Shown piece after piece: positions 25,464-32,092 of a stretch of 64,000 bases of DNA. The notes under the pieces were generated by a model that was given only the letters and a program-made list of their open reading frames with translations, searched no databases and had not been told where the DNA came from. Source of the DNA: CAYYJR01 sp964472305 (GTDB taxonomy: Bacteria > Armatimonadota > Hebobacteria > CAIYQO01); contig CAYYJR010000007.1 of NCBI GenBank assembly GCA_964472305.1, positions 62,001-126,000 of the forward strand. Direction: 5' to 3'. Every line of letters begins with the position of its first letter. Position 1 is the stretch's first letter. Made by a program: the position numbers and the translations under genes.

Positions 25464-25991
25464 CTAAGCGTGCTGACGCGGTAAGGCATCCAGTTCGCTG
25501 ATCACCTGATCGATAACCGCCGCCTGTATGGTAGGCGTGATTTGTCCATGCAGCGCTTTGGAGGCGGCCAGCACCGCGATGTCCGACATCTCGGCGCGCA
25601 ATTCGCGCCGCAGTTGATCGCGCTCCAGCCCCAGTTGCGTTTCGTGTCGCTGGTACAACTCGCGAATCTCATCCTGCGTATGCTGCAGCGTGCGCTGGCG
25701 CGCGGCTTCCGCATCCTTCATCGTCTGTTCGAACTTCGCCCGCGCCTCGTCGGCAATCTGCGCAAGATGCGCCTCGTATTCCTTGCGCAGCGATTCCGCC
25801 TTGACCTGTTGCGCTTCCGCGCTGGCCAGGTTGTTGGCAATCTGTTCCTCACGCTGTTGCAGAATGTCGCTGACGGGGGCGAACAGGAACTTGCGCACCA
25901 CCAGCAGCAGCACCACGAAGCCGATGGCCTGCGCCACCACCACCTGCGGTTCGATACCCAAACTATGTAATATTTCCACTGCCTTCTCCAT
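25464..25991 (-). CDS. atpF: Fo ATP synthase subunit b
   Basis: This 175-residue stator subunit has one N-terminal membrane helix (residues ~16-37, VVVAQAIGFVVLLLVVRKFL) followed by a long charged coiled-coil (residues ~45-150) rich in Glu, Gln, Arg and Ala, and a short tail. Only one b-type gene is present, so b is probably a homodimer. The chosen ATG 25991 has a weak ribosome site (ATGAGAG); a GTG at 25979 is an alternative that would shorten the cytoplasmic or periplasmic tip by four residues. Confidence 0.92.
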   Translation of the reverse strand: MEKAVEILHSLGIEPQVVVAQAIGFVVLLLVVRKFLFAPVSDILQQREEQIANNLASAEAQQVKAESLRKEYEAHLAQIADEARAKFEQTMKDAEAARQRTLQHTQDEIRELYQRHETQLGLERDQLRRELRAEMSDIAVLAASKALHGQITPTIQAAVIDQVISELDALPRQHA

Positions 25992-26032
25992 CTCTCATGC
26001 GACCGGCATGAGCCCCGATAGGCCGGCGGACC

Positions 26033-26299
26033 TTATTTCATCAGGATTTCGAGGATCTTCTCCGTCGGGGGCAGGAAATTTTTCAACTGGAATCCCAGCA
26101 ACAGCGCGTAGATGGTCAGCGACTCGATGAGCGCGAGGCCGAGAATCATCAGCACCAGGATGCGACCCTGGGCTTCCGGCTGGCGGGCAACGCCTTCCAG
26201 CGCGCCGCGCACGGCGTTTCCCTGACCAAGGCCGCAACCGAAGGCGGCCAGCGCGGTGCCAAAGCCGATAGCGATGGCAAGGGCAGCGAAGTAAATCAT
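26033..26299 (-). CDS. atpE: Fo ATP synthase subunit c (rotor ring)
   Basis: An 88-residue two-helix membrane protein forming the ion-carrying ring. Helix 1 contains the glycine-rich run FGCGLGQGNAVRGA, the loop is GVARQPEAQGR, and helix 2 holds the ion-binding Glu in ALIESLTIYALLL. The Gln in GLGQG and the Glu-Ser pair are ligands in sodium-type rings, but the Thr that follows in sodium rings (EST) is Leu here, so proton coupling is equally likely. AGGAGG lies 7 nt upstream of ATG 26299; a second ATG at 26305 is only 1 nt from it, too close to be used. Confidence 0.95.
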   Translation of the reverse strand: MIYFAALAIAIGFGTALAAFGCGLGQGNAVRGALEGVARQPEAQGRILVLMILGLALIESLTIYALLLGFQLKNFLPPTEKILEILMK

Positions 26300-26366
26300 G
26301 TTCATTCCTCCTTACGAGATTCTGAAACGCGTATGATCAACCCGGCGTAAACGGCAGGCGAGATCG

Positions 26367-27152
26367 TCAGGAAGCGTGTGCCACCGTGGCTTCGTCGTGC
26401 TCCTCGTGTTTTTCCGTTGCCAGTGAGATGTAGACGGTAACCAACAGTGTGAAGACCAGGGCTTGCAGGAAGCTGGTCAGCACTTGCAACGGCAACATCA
26501 GCACCGCGGCTAGCGGCCCGAAATTCGTCGCCAGGGAACCGACAACCTGCTCCTCCCCGAAAATATTGCCGTAGAGACGGAAGGAGAGCGAGACGGGACG
26601 AATGAGCTCCGACAGCAACTCCAGTGGAAAGATCAGGAACGCGAGCCACCAGACCGGGCCCGCGAAATGTTTCAGGTAGGCAATGCCGTGCGCGCGAAAG
26701 CCGAAGTATTGGACGGCGAAAAAGGCCACAATAGCCAGCCCGACGGTGATGGAGAGGTCGGCGGTACCCGGCTTGCTGAACGGCACCAGGCCCAACAGGT
26801 TCATCGTTAGAATATACAGGAAGAAGGTCGAGATAAACGGCGCATACGGTCGGCCGCGCGGGCCCATTACCATCTCGGCGATGCCGAATAACGATTCGAC
26901 GAGAAACTCCATGAAGTTCTGCAGGCCGCGCGGGATGAGGCGCATGCGCCGCACGCCGGCGATGGCCAGCACGACGATAATCAAAAAGGCCAGCAGGGAA
27001 TAGCCGAAGGAAACCCAACCCGACGCGTGCGATTCACCACTCGATTCCGGCGTTGCGACGGCAGTGACGGTGGCGGCGTGCGTGGCGGCAGCCTCCGAAT
27101 GTTGAGCGAGCAATATGGGCGATGTGTGCGGATGCGCCAGCAATTCAGTCAT
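26367..27152 (-). CDS. atpB: Fo ATP synthase subunit a
   Basis: This 261-residue membrane protein forms the ion half-channels beside the c-ring. About five to six membrane helices follow a ~45-residue polar N-terminus. The essential Arg lies in SLSFRLYGNIFGE (~residue 185) and the conserved Gln in SFLQALVFTLLVTVYI near the C-terminus. The tail is rich in His and Glu (EKHEEHDEATVAH). ATG 27152 overlaps the stop of the preceding gene as TAATG, indicating coupling. Length and order match standard operons. Confidence 0.95.
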   Translation of the reverse strand: MTELLAHPHTSPILLAQHSEAAATHAATVTAVATPESSGESHASGWVSFGYSLLAFLIIVVLAIAGVRRMRLIPRGLQNFMEFLVESLFGIAEMVMGPRGRPYAPFISTFFLYILTMNLLGLVPFSKPGTADLSITVGLAIVAFFAVQYFGFRAHGIAYLKHFAGPVWWLAFLIFPLELLSELIRPVSLSFRLYGNIFGEEQVVGSLATNFGPLAAVLMLPLQVLTSFLQALVFTLLVTVYISLATEKHEEHDEATVAHAS

Positions 27153-27547
27153 TATGGCATCCTTTTACGCGCGATCAACCACCAGTACAGCGTGGTCACG
27201 ACAATGGCAATCGGCAAAATCGAAACGCCGAACGCGAAGCCGGCGGCATCGACTTTCACGACGATAATCAGCAAGGCCATGATTGCCCACAGGAGGACTT
27301 GCCCTCCGGTGAGCCAGAGCATGATCCGCGCAAAATGTTTATGACGGACGAATACGCGTCCGGCCTGCAAGGCCACCAGCAACAACGCGATGGCCAGCAA
27401 CCCGCCGGTGAAGACACCCCAGAAAGCCGGGCGGAACCATAACACGCTGATCAGGTCCGCGACAATTCCGAGGCCGACCATGGCGCGGAGCACCGTGACA
27501 AGAAAGTCGGGATGTGTGACATCCCATTGCGGCGCACCGGCTGTCAT
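27152..27547 (-). CDS. AtpI-like membrane protein (ATP synthase subunit I family)
   Basis: A 131-residue protein with four predicted membrane helices (residues ~17-35, 42-62, 75-97 and 103-123), ending in positive residues (IARKRMP). Position directly before atpB, size and topology match ATP synthase subunit I (AtpI), a poorly conserved protein that helps assemble the c-ring or supplies magnesium. Sequence alone would not name it; the assignment rests on place and topology. Its stop overlaps the atpB start and its own start follows the previous gene by 3 nt. Confidence 0.65.
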   Translation of the reverse strand: MTAGAPQWDVTHPDFLVTVLRAMVGLGIVADLISVLWFRPAFWGVFTGGLLAIALLLVALQAGRVFVRHKHFARIMLWLTGGQVLLWAIMALLIIVVKVDAAGFAFGVSILPIAIVVTTLYWWLIARKRMP

Positions 27548-27550
27548 CGA

Positions 27551-27835
27551 CTAGCCCTGCCCTTCGTCCTGGTCGTTGTCCGTCTCGTCGGTCACCGGGC
27601 GCGGCGTGAAGGACGGTTGCGTGGCCAGTATACGCGCGGCGACGACGTAGAGTTCCCAAAATCCGACCAGCAGGCCGGCGATCAATCCCACAACGGACCA
27701 GCGTGTGCCGGTGCCGAATGCCTGATCAATCCGCGTTCCGATGTAGTAGCCCGCCGTCACCAGCGCGACCAGCGCGAAACCCGCGGCAATGAGCGCAATT
27801 CCATTTAATTCGTGCTGCCGCCAGCGATGCGCCAT
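27551..27835 (-). CDS. AtpZ-like small membrane protein (F0F1-ATPase subunit family)
   Basis: This 94-residue protein has two membrane helices (~12-31 and ~47-66) joined by a short loop. GYYIGTRIDQAFGTG followed by a glycine-containing second helix (VGLIAGLLVGFWELY) is the pattern of the AtpZ / putative F0F1-ATPase subunit family, which often opens ATP synthase operons and works with AtpI. The C-terminus is acidic (DETDNDQDEGQG). It is the first gene of the operon. GAGG lies 4-5 nt upstream of ATG 27835, about 35 nt downstream of the predicted transcription start. Confidence 0.75.
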   Translation of the reverse strand: MAHRWRQHELNGIALIAAGFALVALVTAGYYIGTRIDQAFGTGTRWSVVGLIAGLLVGFWELYVVAARILATQPSFTPRPVTDETDNDQDEGQG

Positions 27836-27876
27836 ATCGCCTCTATTCCTGGCTCTGACTCATGGAAAACTGCAGT

Positions 27877-27905
27877 AGCATATCAATAGCCATGCGGACT
27901 GTCAA
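27877..27905 (-). promoter_or_regulatory. Promoter of the ATP synthase operon
   Basis: On the minus strand a perfect TTGACA (27905-27900) is followed after exactly 17 nt by TATGCT (27882-27877). It points at the first gene of the operon, starting at 27835, and is among the best-formed promoters in the window. Confidence 0.75.
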
Positions 27906-28163
27906 GGTCATCGCGGTGAAGTGCGAGATATAATTGATAATTCTTATCAGAAGTGTTGGTTGTTGGAAAGAGAGCCCGGATGCCTGCCGCAACCCTTGCG
28001 GAATACCGCATCCGCCGTCGTGCGAAATTCCGAACATGGCACTTGCCGGATACCCGCGCCGCCGGGTACACTAGTGCCAACCTGCACAGGTCGTTTCTCC
28101 GCATTCACGCGGCATCGCGCATCGCTGACCCGCGGGACATCACTACCCCTATCGGAATTACGT

Positions 28164-28811
28164 ATGCCGGACTTAATAGCTATCGGGGATATTCACGGAA
28201 TGCCGGACTTGCTGGACATGCTGCTGGCCCGGTTGCCGGCGACGGGCACGCTGGTATTGCTGGGCGATTACCTCGATCGCGGCCCATCCTCATGCCAGGT
28301 CATCGCGCGACTGCTGGCGCTGGAGGCGGAGCGGCCATGTATTTTTTTGCGCGGCAATCACGAAGCCATGGCGCTGGCGGTGCTGGACGGCAACGTGGAG
28401 ATGGAGCGCATGTGGCTGCGCAACGGCGGTCGGGAGACACTGCACAGCTACGGGGGAACGCTACCCGACGCGCACGTGGCCTTCCTGCGCCGCACGCGAC
28501 CGTATTACACGACGCCGGCGTATATTTTCGTGCATGGCGGGCTGGTGCCCGGGGTGCAGCCGGAGCAGATGCCCGCGACCGAACTGGAGCAGTTATGGTG
28601 GATGCGCGAGCCGTTTCTCTCCTCCACCTGTGATTGGGGTCGGCTGGTCATCCACGGCCATACGCCCACGCGCGGACAGGTGGATGTGCGCCCCCACCGC
28701 ATCAACATCGATACCGGCGCCGTCTATGGCGGCACACTCACCGCATTACTGCTGCCTGAACGGCGCTGTCTCGCCGTGTCGCCGGAGGAAACCGCCGGCG
28801 GCTTCCGGTGA
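28164..28811 (+). CDS. Calcineurin-like serine/threonine or diadenosine-polyphosphate phosphatase
   Basis: A 215-residue metallophosphoesterase with every motif of the PPP-type family in order: GDIHG (residues 8-12), GDYLDRG (~35-41), GNHE (~65-68), a His in FVHGG (~120) and HGHT (~163). These bind two metal ions and the phosphate. Size and motif spacing are like bacterial PrpA/PrpB phosphatases and the diadenosine tetraphosphatase ApaH; phosphoprotein and nucleotide substrates cannot be separated by eye. ATG 28164 has GGAA 8 nt upstream; a longer frame from 27921 has no ribosome site and is rejected. A TATAAT at 27929-27934 may be its -10 box, which would leave a leader of more than 200 nt. 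It is monocistronic and ends in a terminator hairpin. Confidence 0.9.
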   Translation: MPDLIAIGDIHGMPDLLDMLLARLPATGTLVLLGDYLDRGPSSCQVIARLLALEAERPCIFLRGNHEAMALAVLDGNVEMERMWLRNGGRETLHSYGGTLPDAHVAFLRRTRPYYTTPAYIFVHGGLVPGVQPEQMPATELEQLWWMREPFLSSTCDWGRLVIHGHTPTRGQVDVRPHRINIDTGAVYGGTLTALLLPERRCLAVSPEETAGGFR

Positions 28812-28826
28812 TCCGGAAGCCGCCGG
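28795..28826. terminator. Bidirectional hairpin between convergent genes
   Basis: A perfect 14-bp stem with a four-base loop. The left arm is the last coding part of the phosphatase gene and its stop codon lies in the loop. The downstream gene on the other strand ends 31 nt to the right, so it can serve both. No long T-run is present. Confidence 0.6.
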
Positions 28827-28856
28827 TGAGAGAAGGCATGACTGCGGTTCAATGCG

Positions 28857-29741
28857 CTAGGCGGGCAGTCGCTCCAGCGTCGTCATCGCACTCAAGGTGA
28901 TCACCTGGCCATTCAGCATGGCGCTTTTCAGCGGGCTGTCGGGAAACGCGCTGATCGCCACGGCATAGGTATTCACCATTTGGGAGTTCATCAGTCGCAC
29001 ATGTGAGAGAATATCCGCACGTGACCCCAGCGTGACCACCGGCGCCACCGCGAAACGCGGCGCGATTCCTCGCATTTGCCGGAGCTGCGTCTGCAGCACC
29101 GCGATCTGCTGCTGGTGTTGCGGAATGGCATTCACCAGCGCATTCGCCGCGTTCGTGTCGCCCTGCGCGTTCAACGCCCGCGCCTGGGCGTTCAAGTCAT
29201 TGACGCTGGCACGTTCCAGCGCCAGCGCGGCGGCCAGCCCGTCGCGAATGGCGGTCGGCGACCCCTGCGTGGCGGCCAGCGCCACATGCAGCGAAGCAAA
29301 GTGCCGTTCTGCGCCGGCCTGCCCAAGTAGTGCCACCTGGTGGAGTGTGGTGCGGTTGCCCGTCACACGCGCCAGGCGGCGATAACACTCGCCTACCCGC
29401 CGGTGCACGAAAATGCCGCGCTGAATGATCGCCTCACGTGAACCGAGCGTGGGTCGCACGGTCGGCTGTACCGCACAGGCATTACATCCCGCCTGTTGCG
29501 ACAGCGCCGCGAGACGGGCAATCTGCGCCTGGTGTTCCGGGATATAGCTGGCCAGCAGTGCCGCCCCCAGCGCATCCCCCTGCGACTGTAACCAATTCGA
29601 CTGTGCCGTCAGTTCAGCCACTTCATTGACTTCCGCCTGCAGGAACGAATTGATATCGACGCGATATCGCGCCTGCGCGGCGGTGCCGATCAGTACCGCA
29701 ACGGCCAGCATCACGGTCATCCGCCACAACGTGTTCCTCAT
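28857..29741 (-). CDS. Secreted protein with internal duplication, function unknown
   Basis: This 294-residue protein has a signal peptide (residues 1-24, cleavage near AAQA) and is otherwise helical. Two halves repeat with a constant offset of 139 residues: QGD at 54 and 193, IPxHQ at 67 and 206, and LGSR at 99 and 238. Each half therefore looks like one helical bundle; Glu residues in the first helix and the His of IPxHQ would suit a ferritin-like or related four-helix fold, but that is a guess. Two cysteines (86, 89, CNAC) occur only in the first half. No lipobox. The gene stands alone with ATG 29741 behind AAAGGAGGG (CAAAGGAGGGCGCA ahead of the start). I do not recognise a family. Confidence 0.7.
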   Translation of the reverse strand: MRNTLWRMTVMLAVAVLIGTAAQARYRVDINSFLQAEVNEVAELTAQSNWLQSQGDALGAALLASYIPEHQAQIARLAALSQQAGCNACAVQPTVRPTLGSREAIIQRGIFVHRRVGECYRRLARVTGNRTTLHQVALLGQAGAERHFASLHVALAATQGSPTAIRDGLAAALALERASVNDLNAQARALNAQGDTNAANALVNAIPQHQQQIAVLQTQLRQMRGIAPRFAVAPVVTLGSRADILSHVRLMNSQMVNTYAVAISAFPDSPLKSAMLNGQVITLSAMTTLERLPA

Positions 29742-29867
29742 TGCGCCCTCCTTTGATCAAAGACGATGGGACCCTTATAGCTATTGGATCGGTGCGGCGT
29801 GCATAAACGTCGCCCCGTGCACAGTGTCGGCATCGTGTCGGAAAATACGGAGGAACGGCGGTGACAG

Positions 29868-29906
29868 CACACTGCCGGTCGGCAGGAAGGGCCGACCGGC
29901 AGTGTG
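29868..29906 (-). terminator. Strong terminator-like hairpin after ilvC
   Basis: A perfect 16-bp stem with a seven-base loop, beginning 22 nt after the ilvC stop codon on the minus strand. No T-run follows. Confidence 0.65.
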
Positions 29907-29927
29907 TGTGTACGAGGGAACGGGTGT

Positions 29928-30920
29928 TTACTCTTCGCGCATCCACGGCATCATGGCACGCAGGCGCTTGCCGACTTCCTCGATCTGGTGTTCGGAGCGT
30001 GCGCGGCGCATCGCCAGGAAGTGCGGGCGACCGGCCTGGTTCTCCAGGATCCAGTTGCGGGCGAAGGTGCCGTCCTGGATTTCCTTGAGCACCTGGCGCA
30101 TCTCGTAGCGGGCTTCTTCGGTGATGAGGCGCGGGCCGGTGACGTAGTCGCCGTATTCGGCGGTGTCGCTCACCACGTAGTCCATCATCGCGATGCCCTT
30201 GGCATAGATGATGTCAACGATCAACTTCAACTCATGCAGGCACTCGAAGTAGGCCATCTCCGGCTGATAACCGGCTTCCACCAGCGTCTCGAAGCCGGCC
30301 AGCACTAACTCGCTAACGCCGCCGCACAGCACAACCTGCTCGCCGAAGAGGTCGGTTTCCGTCTCTTCTTTGAAGGTGGTCTCGATCACACCCGCCCGGG
30401 TGCCGCCGATACCCTTGGCATATGCGAGTGCCAGGTCTTTGGCCTTCTTGGTGTAGTCCTGCTGGACCGCGATCAGACAGGGCACGCCACGGCCGGCTTC
30501 GTATTCACTACGCACCAGCGTGCCGGGGCTCTTGGGTGCCACCATGAAAACATCGATATTCTTCGGCGGGATGATCTGGTTGTAGTGAATATTAAAGCCG
30601 TGCGAGAAGATCAGGGCCTTGCCTTCGGTCAGGAAGGGCAGAATCACCTTGTACACATGCGGCTGCACGTGATCTTGCACCAGCATCTGGATAAGCATGC
30701 CTTCGCGTGCGGCCTCCTCGGCGGTGACCGGGGTGAAGCCGTCGGCGATAGCCTTGTCGTAGTTCACGGTGCCCGGCAGTTCGGATACCAGCACCTCGAC
30801 GCCACTCTCGCGCAGGTTCATGGCCTGACAGCGACCCTGGGCGCCATAGCCGATGATGGCAACCTTCGTGCCTTCGAGCAGATTCAGGTCCGCATCGTCA
30901 TCGTAATATACTTTGATCAT
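29928..30920 (-). CDS. ilvC: Ketol-acid reductoisomerase (class I)
   Basis: This 330-residue enzyme isomerises and reduces acetolactate or acetohydroxybutyrate in valine, leucine and isoleucine synthesis. The Rossmann turn is IIGYGAQGRCQAMNLRESG (residues ~22-40), close to the usual GYGSQGHA. The metal-binding domain has the expected Asp/Glu clusters in ETTFKEETETDLFGEQ and ECLHELKLIVDIIYAKG. The loop that selects NADPH (residues ~46-54, SELPGTVNY) lacks the Arg and Ser residues that normally hold the 2'-phosphate, so NADH use is possible. ilvB and ilvN are not adjacent; the gene is monocistronic with AGGAGG 11 nt before ATG 30920 and a strong hairpin after the stop. Confidence 0.95.
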   Translation of the reverse strand: MIKVYYDDDADLNLLEGTKVAIIGYGAQGRCQAMNLRESGVEVLVSELPGTVNYDKAIADGFTPVTAEEAAREGMLIQMLVQDHVQPHVYKVILPFLTEGKALIFSHGFNIHYNQIIPPKNIDVFMVAPKSPGTLVRSEYEAGRGVPCLIAVQQDYTKKAKDLALAYAKGIGGTRAGVIETTFKEETETDLFGEQVVLCGGVSELVLAGFETLVEAGYQPEMAYFECLHELKLIVDIIYAKGIAMMDYVVSDTAEYGDYVTGPRLITEEARYEMRQVLKEIQDGTFARNWILENQAGRPHFLAMRRARSEHQIEEVGKRLRAMMPWMREE

Positions 30921-31347
30921 TGGTTGCTAATCCTCCTGGGAAATGTCAGCACATTATTTTCGGGCCGTGCCGTTGAAAGTCCTGCAAGCAATCGCTCAAC
31001 CGAAAAAAAAGTCGGGAATTTTTCGCGACCATCCGGCGACAGGATAATTTCGCCGTTCCGATTCCGCTCCGGGGATGCAGGAACCGGACGCCGGCTGCCG
31101 AAGGTAACAGAAGACCGGCACGGCGACTGTCGCCCCGCCGGTCGCGATTTGAGAGATTCTTAACCTGTCAATCTCGAAAGCTGCAGGGAAGCAATCGATG
31201 CCGGCGCAAAGTTTATGTTGGCATCATGCGCGCGATGACAGGTCCACTTGGCAGGCATCGCGCGATGCGCCCACCCGAACCGGCGGCGAGACGATCCTTT
31301 CGCACTGCTGCTCGGGGCGCGCGATCCCGGCAGAAGGGCATTCAACA
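30921..31347. other. Divergent intergenic region between ilvC and the GrpE-like gene
   Basis: About 430 bases without a gene. On the ilvC side, the minus strand carries eight consecutive T (near 31004-31011) behind a short possible stem, a candidate attenuator. A hairpin with 7-bp outer arms (31113-31119 and 31137-31143) and an inner 5-bp stem lies further out. I could not fix either promoter. Confidence 0.4.
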
Positions 31348-32037
31348 ATGATTGGTCAGGCATATGGCATCCTGATAGCGTGCGACTGGTGGTCGGGCAA
31401 CGGTCTCCTCTGGGCAGGGGGGGCGGCGCTGGTCACACTTCTCCTCATCTGGCGCTGGTACCGGCAATATATCCGGATGCATACCCTGCCGGTGTCGGGC
31501 GGCACGCCGGACGCGCCGGACACCGAGGCGCCGCCGGAACTCGTCGTGCCGGACGGACCCGGCACGCTGCTGGTGCGATTTCAGGAACTCGACCGGCAAT
31601 TGGGGCAGGCGGTGCAAGACCTGCAGCATTTCAACGGCAATCGCGAGGCGCAGTTGCAGGGATGGCAACAGCTTAGCGCGGAGATCATGCGCCGCATCGT
31701 GCCGGTGCTGGATAACCTGGAACCCTATCTGCGTGATGACGAGTCGCCGGGCGCGGACGTGGCGCGCATGGCGCACGGGCGCCTGCTGACGGAACTGGCG
31801 ACCCTGGGCGTGTCGCGCATCATACCGCAACCCGGCGACGACTTCGACGGCAAGTATCACCAGGTGGATGCCGCGTCGTCGGGATTGCCTCCATATCGGA
31901 TTACTGCGGTGGTGGCGCCGGGATATCTGTTCCGGCCGCGTGTAGCCGGTGCGAATGAACTGGTGGTGAAACCCGCCGAAGTGGTGGTCGAGAGCGCTGA
32001 CGCGCGCATGGCGTCAGCAGCCACCGAGGAAGCATGA
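31348..32037 (+). CDS. Membrane-anchored GrpE-like nucleotide exchange factor
   Basis: A 229-residue protein with an N-terminal membrane helix (residues ~18-37, NGLLWAGGAALVTLLLIWRWY), a linker rich in Pro and Asp, a short helical region (~70-115) and a C-terminal part resembling GrpE: RIVPVLDNLEPYL, then HGRLLTELATLGVSRIIPQPGDDFDGKYHQVDA and a beta-wing ending PGYLFRPRVAGANELVVKPAEVVV. GrpE releases ADP from Hsp70. Canonical GrpE is soluble and has a longer coiled coil, so this is a divergent, anchored version. An Hsp70-like gene follows 55 nt downstream, which supports the assignment. ATG 31348 has AAGGG about 11 nt upstream; a longer frame from 31198 is not believable. Confidence 0.75.
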   Translation: MIGQAYGILIACDWWSGNGLLWAGGAALVTLLLIWRWYRQYIRMHTLPVSGGTPDAPDTEAPPELVVPDGPGTLLVRFQELDRQLGQAVQDLQHFNGNREAQLQGWQQLSAEIMRRIVPVLDNLEPYLRDDESPGADVARMAHGRLLTELATLGVSRIIPQPGDDFDGKYHQVDAASSGLPPYRITAVVAPGYLFRPRVAGANELVVKPAEVVVESADARMASAATEEA

Positions 32038-32092
32038 CCGCGGGCGCGCGCCGGCTCGCGCGACCCTCGACCGGATGTGGGGAGTTGAAACC

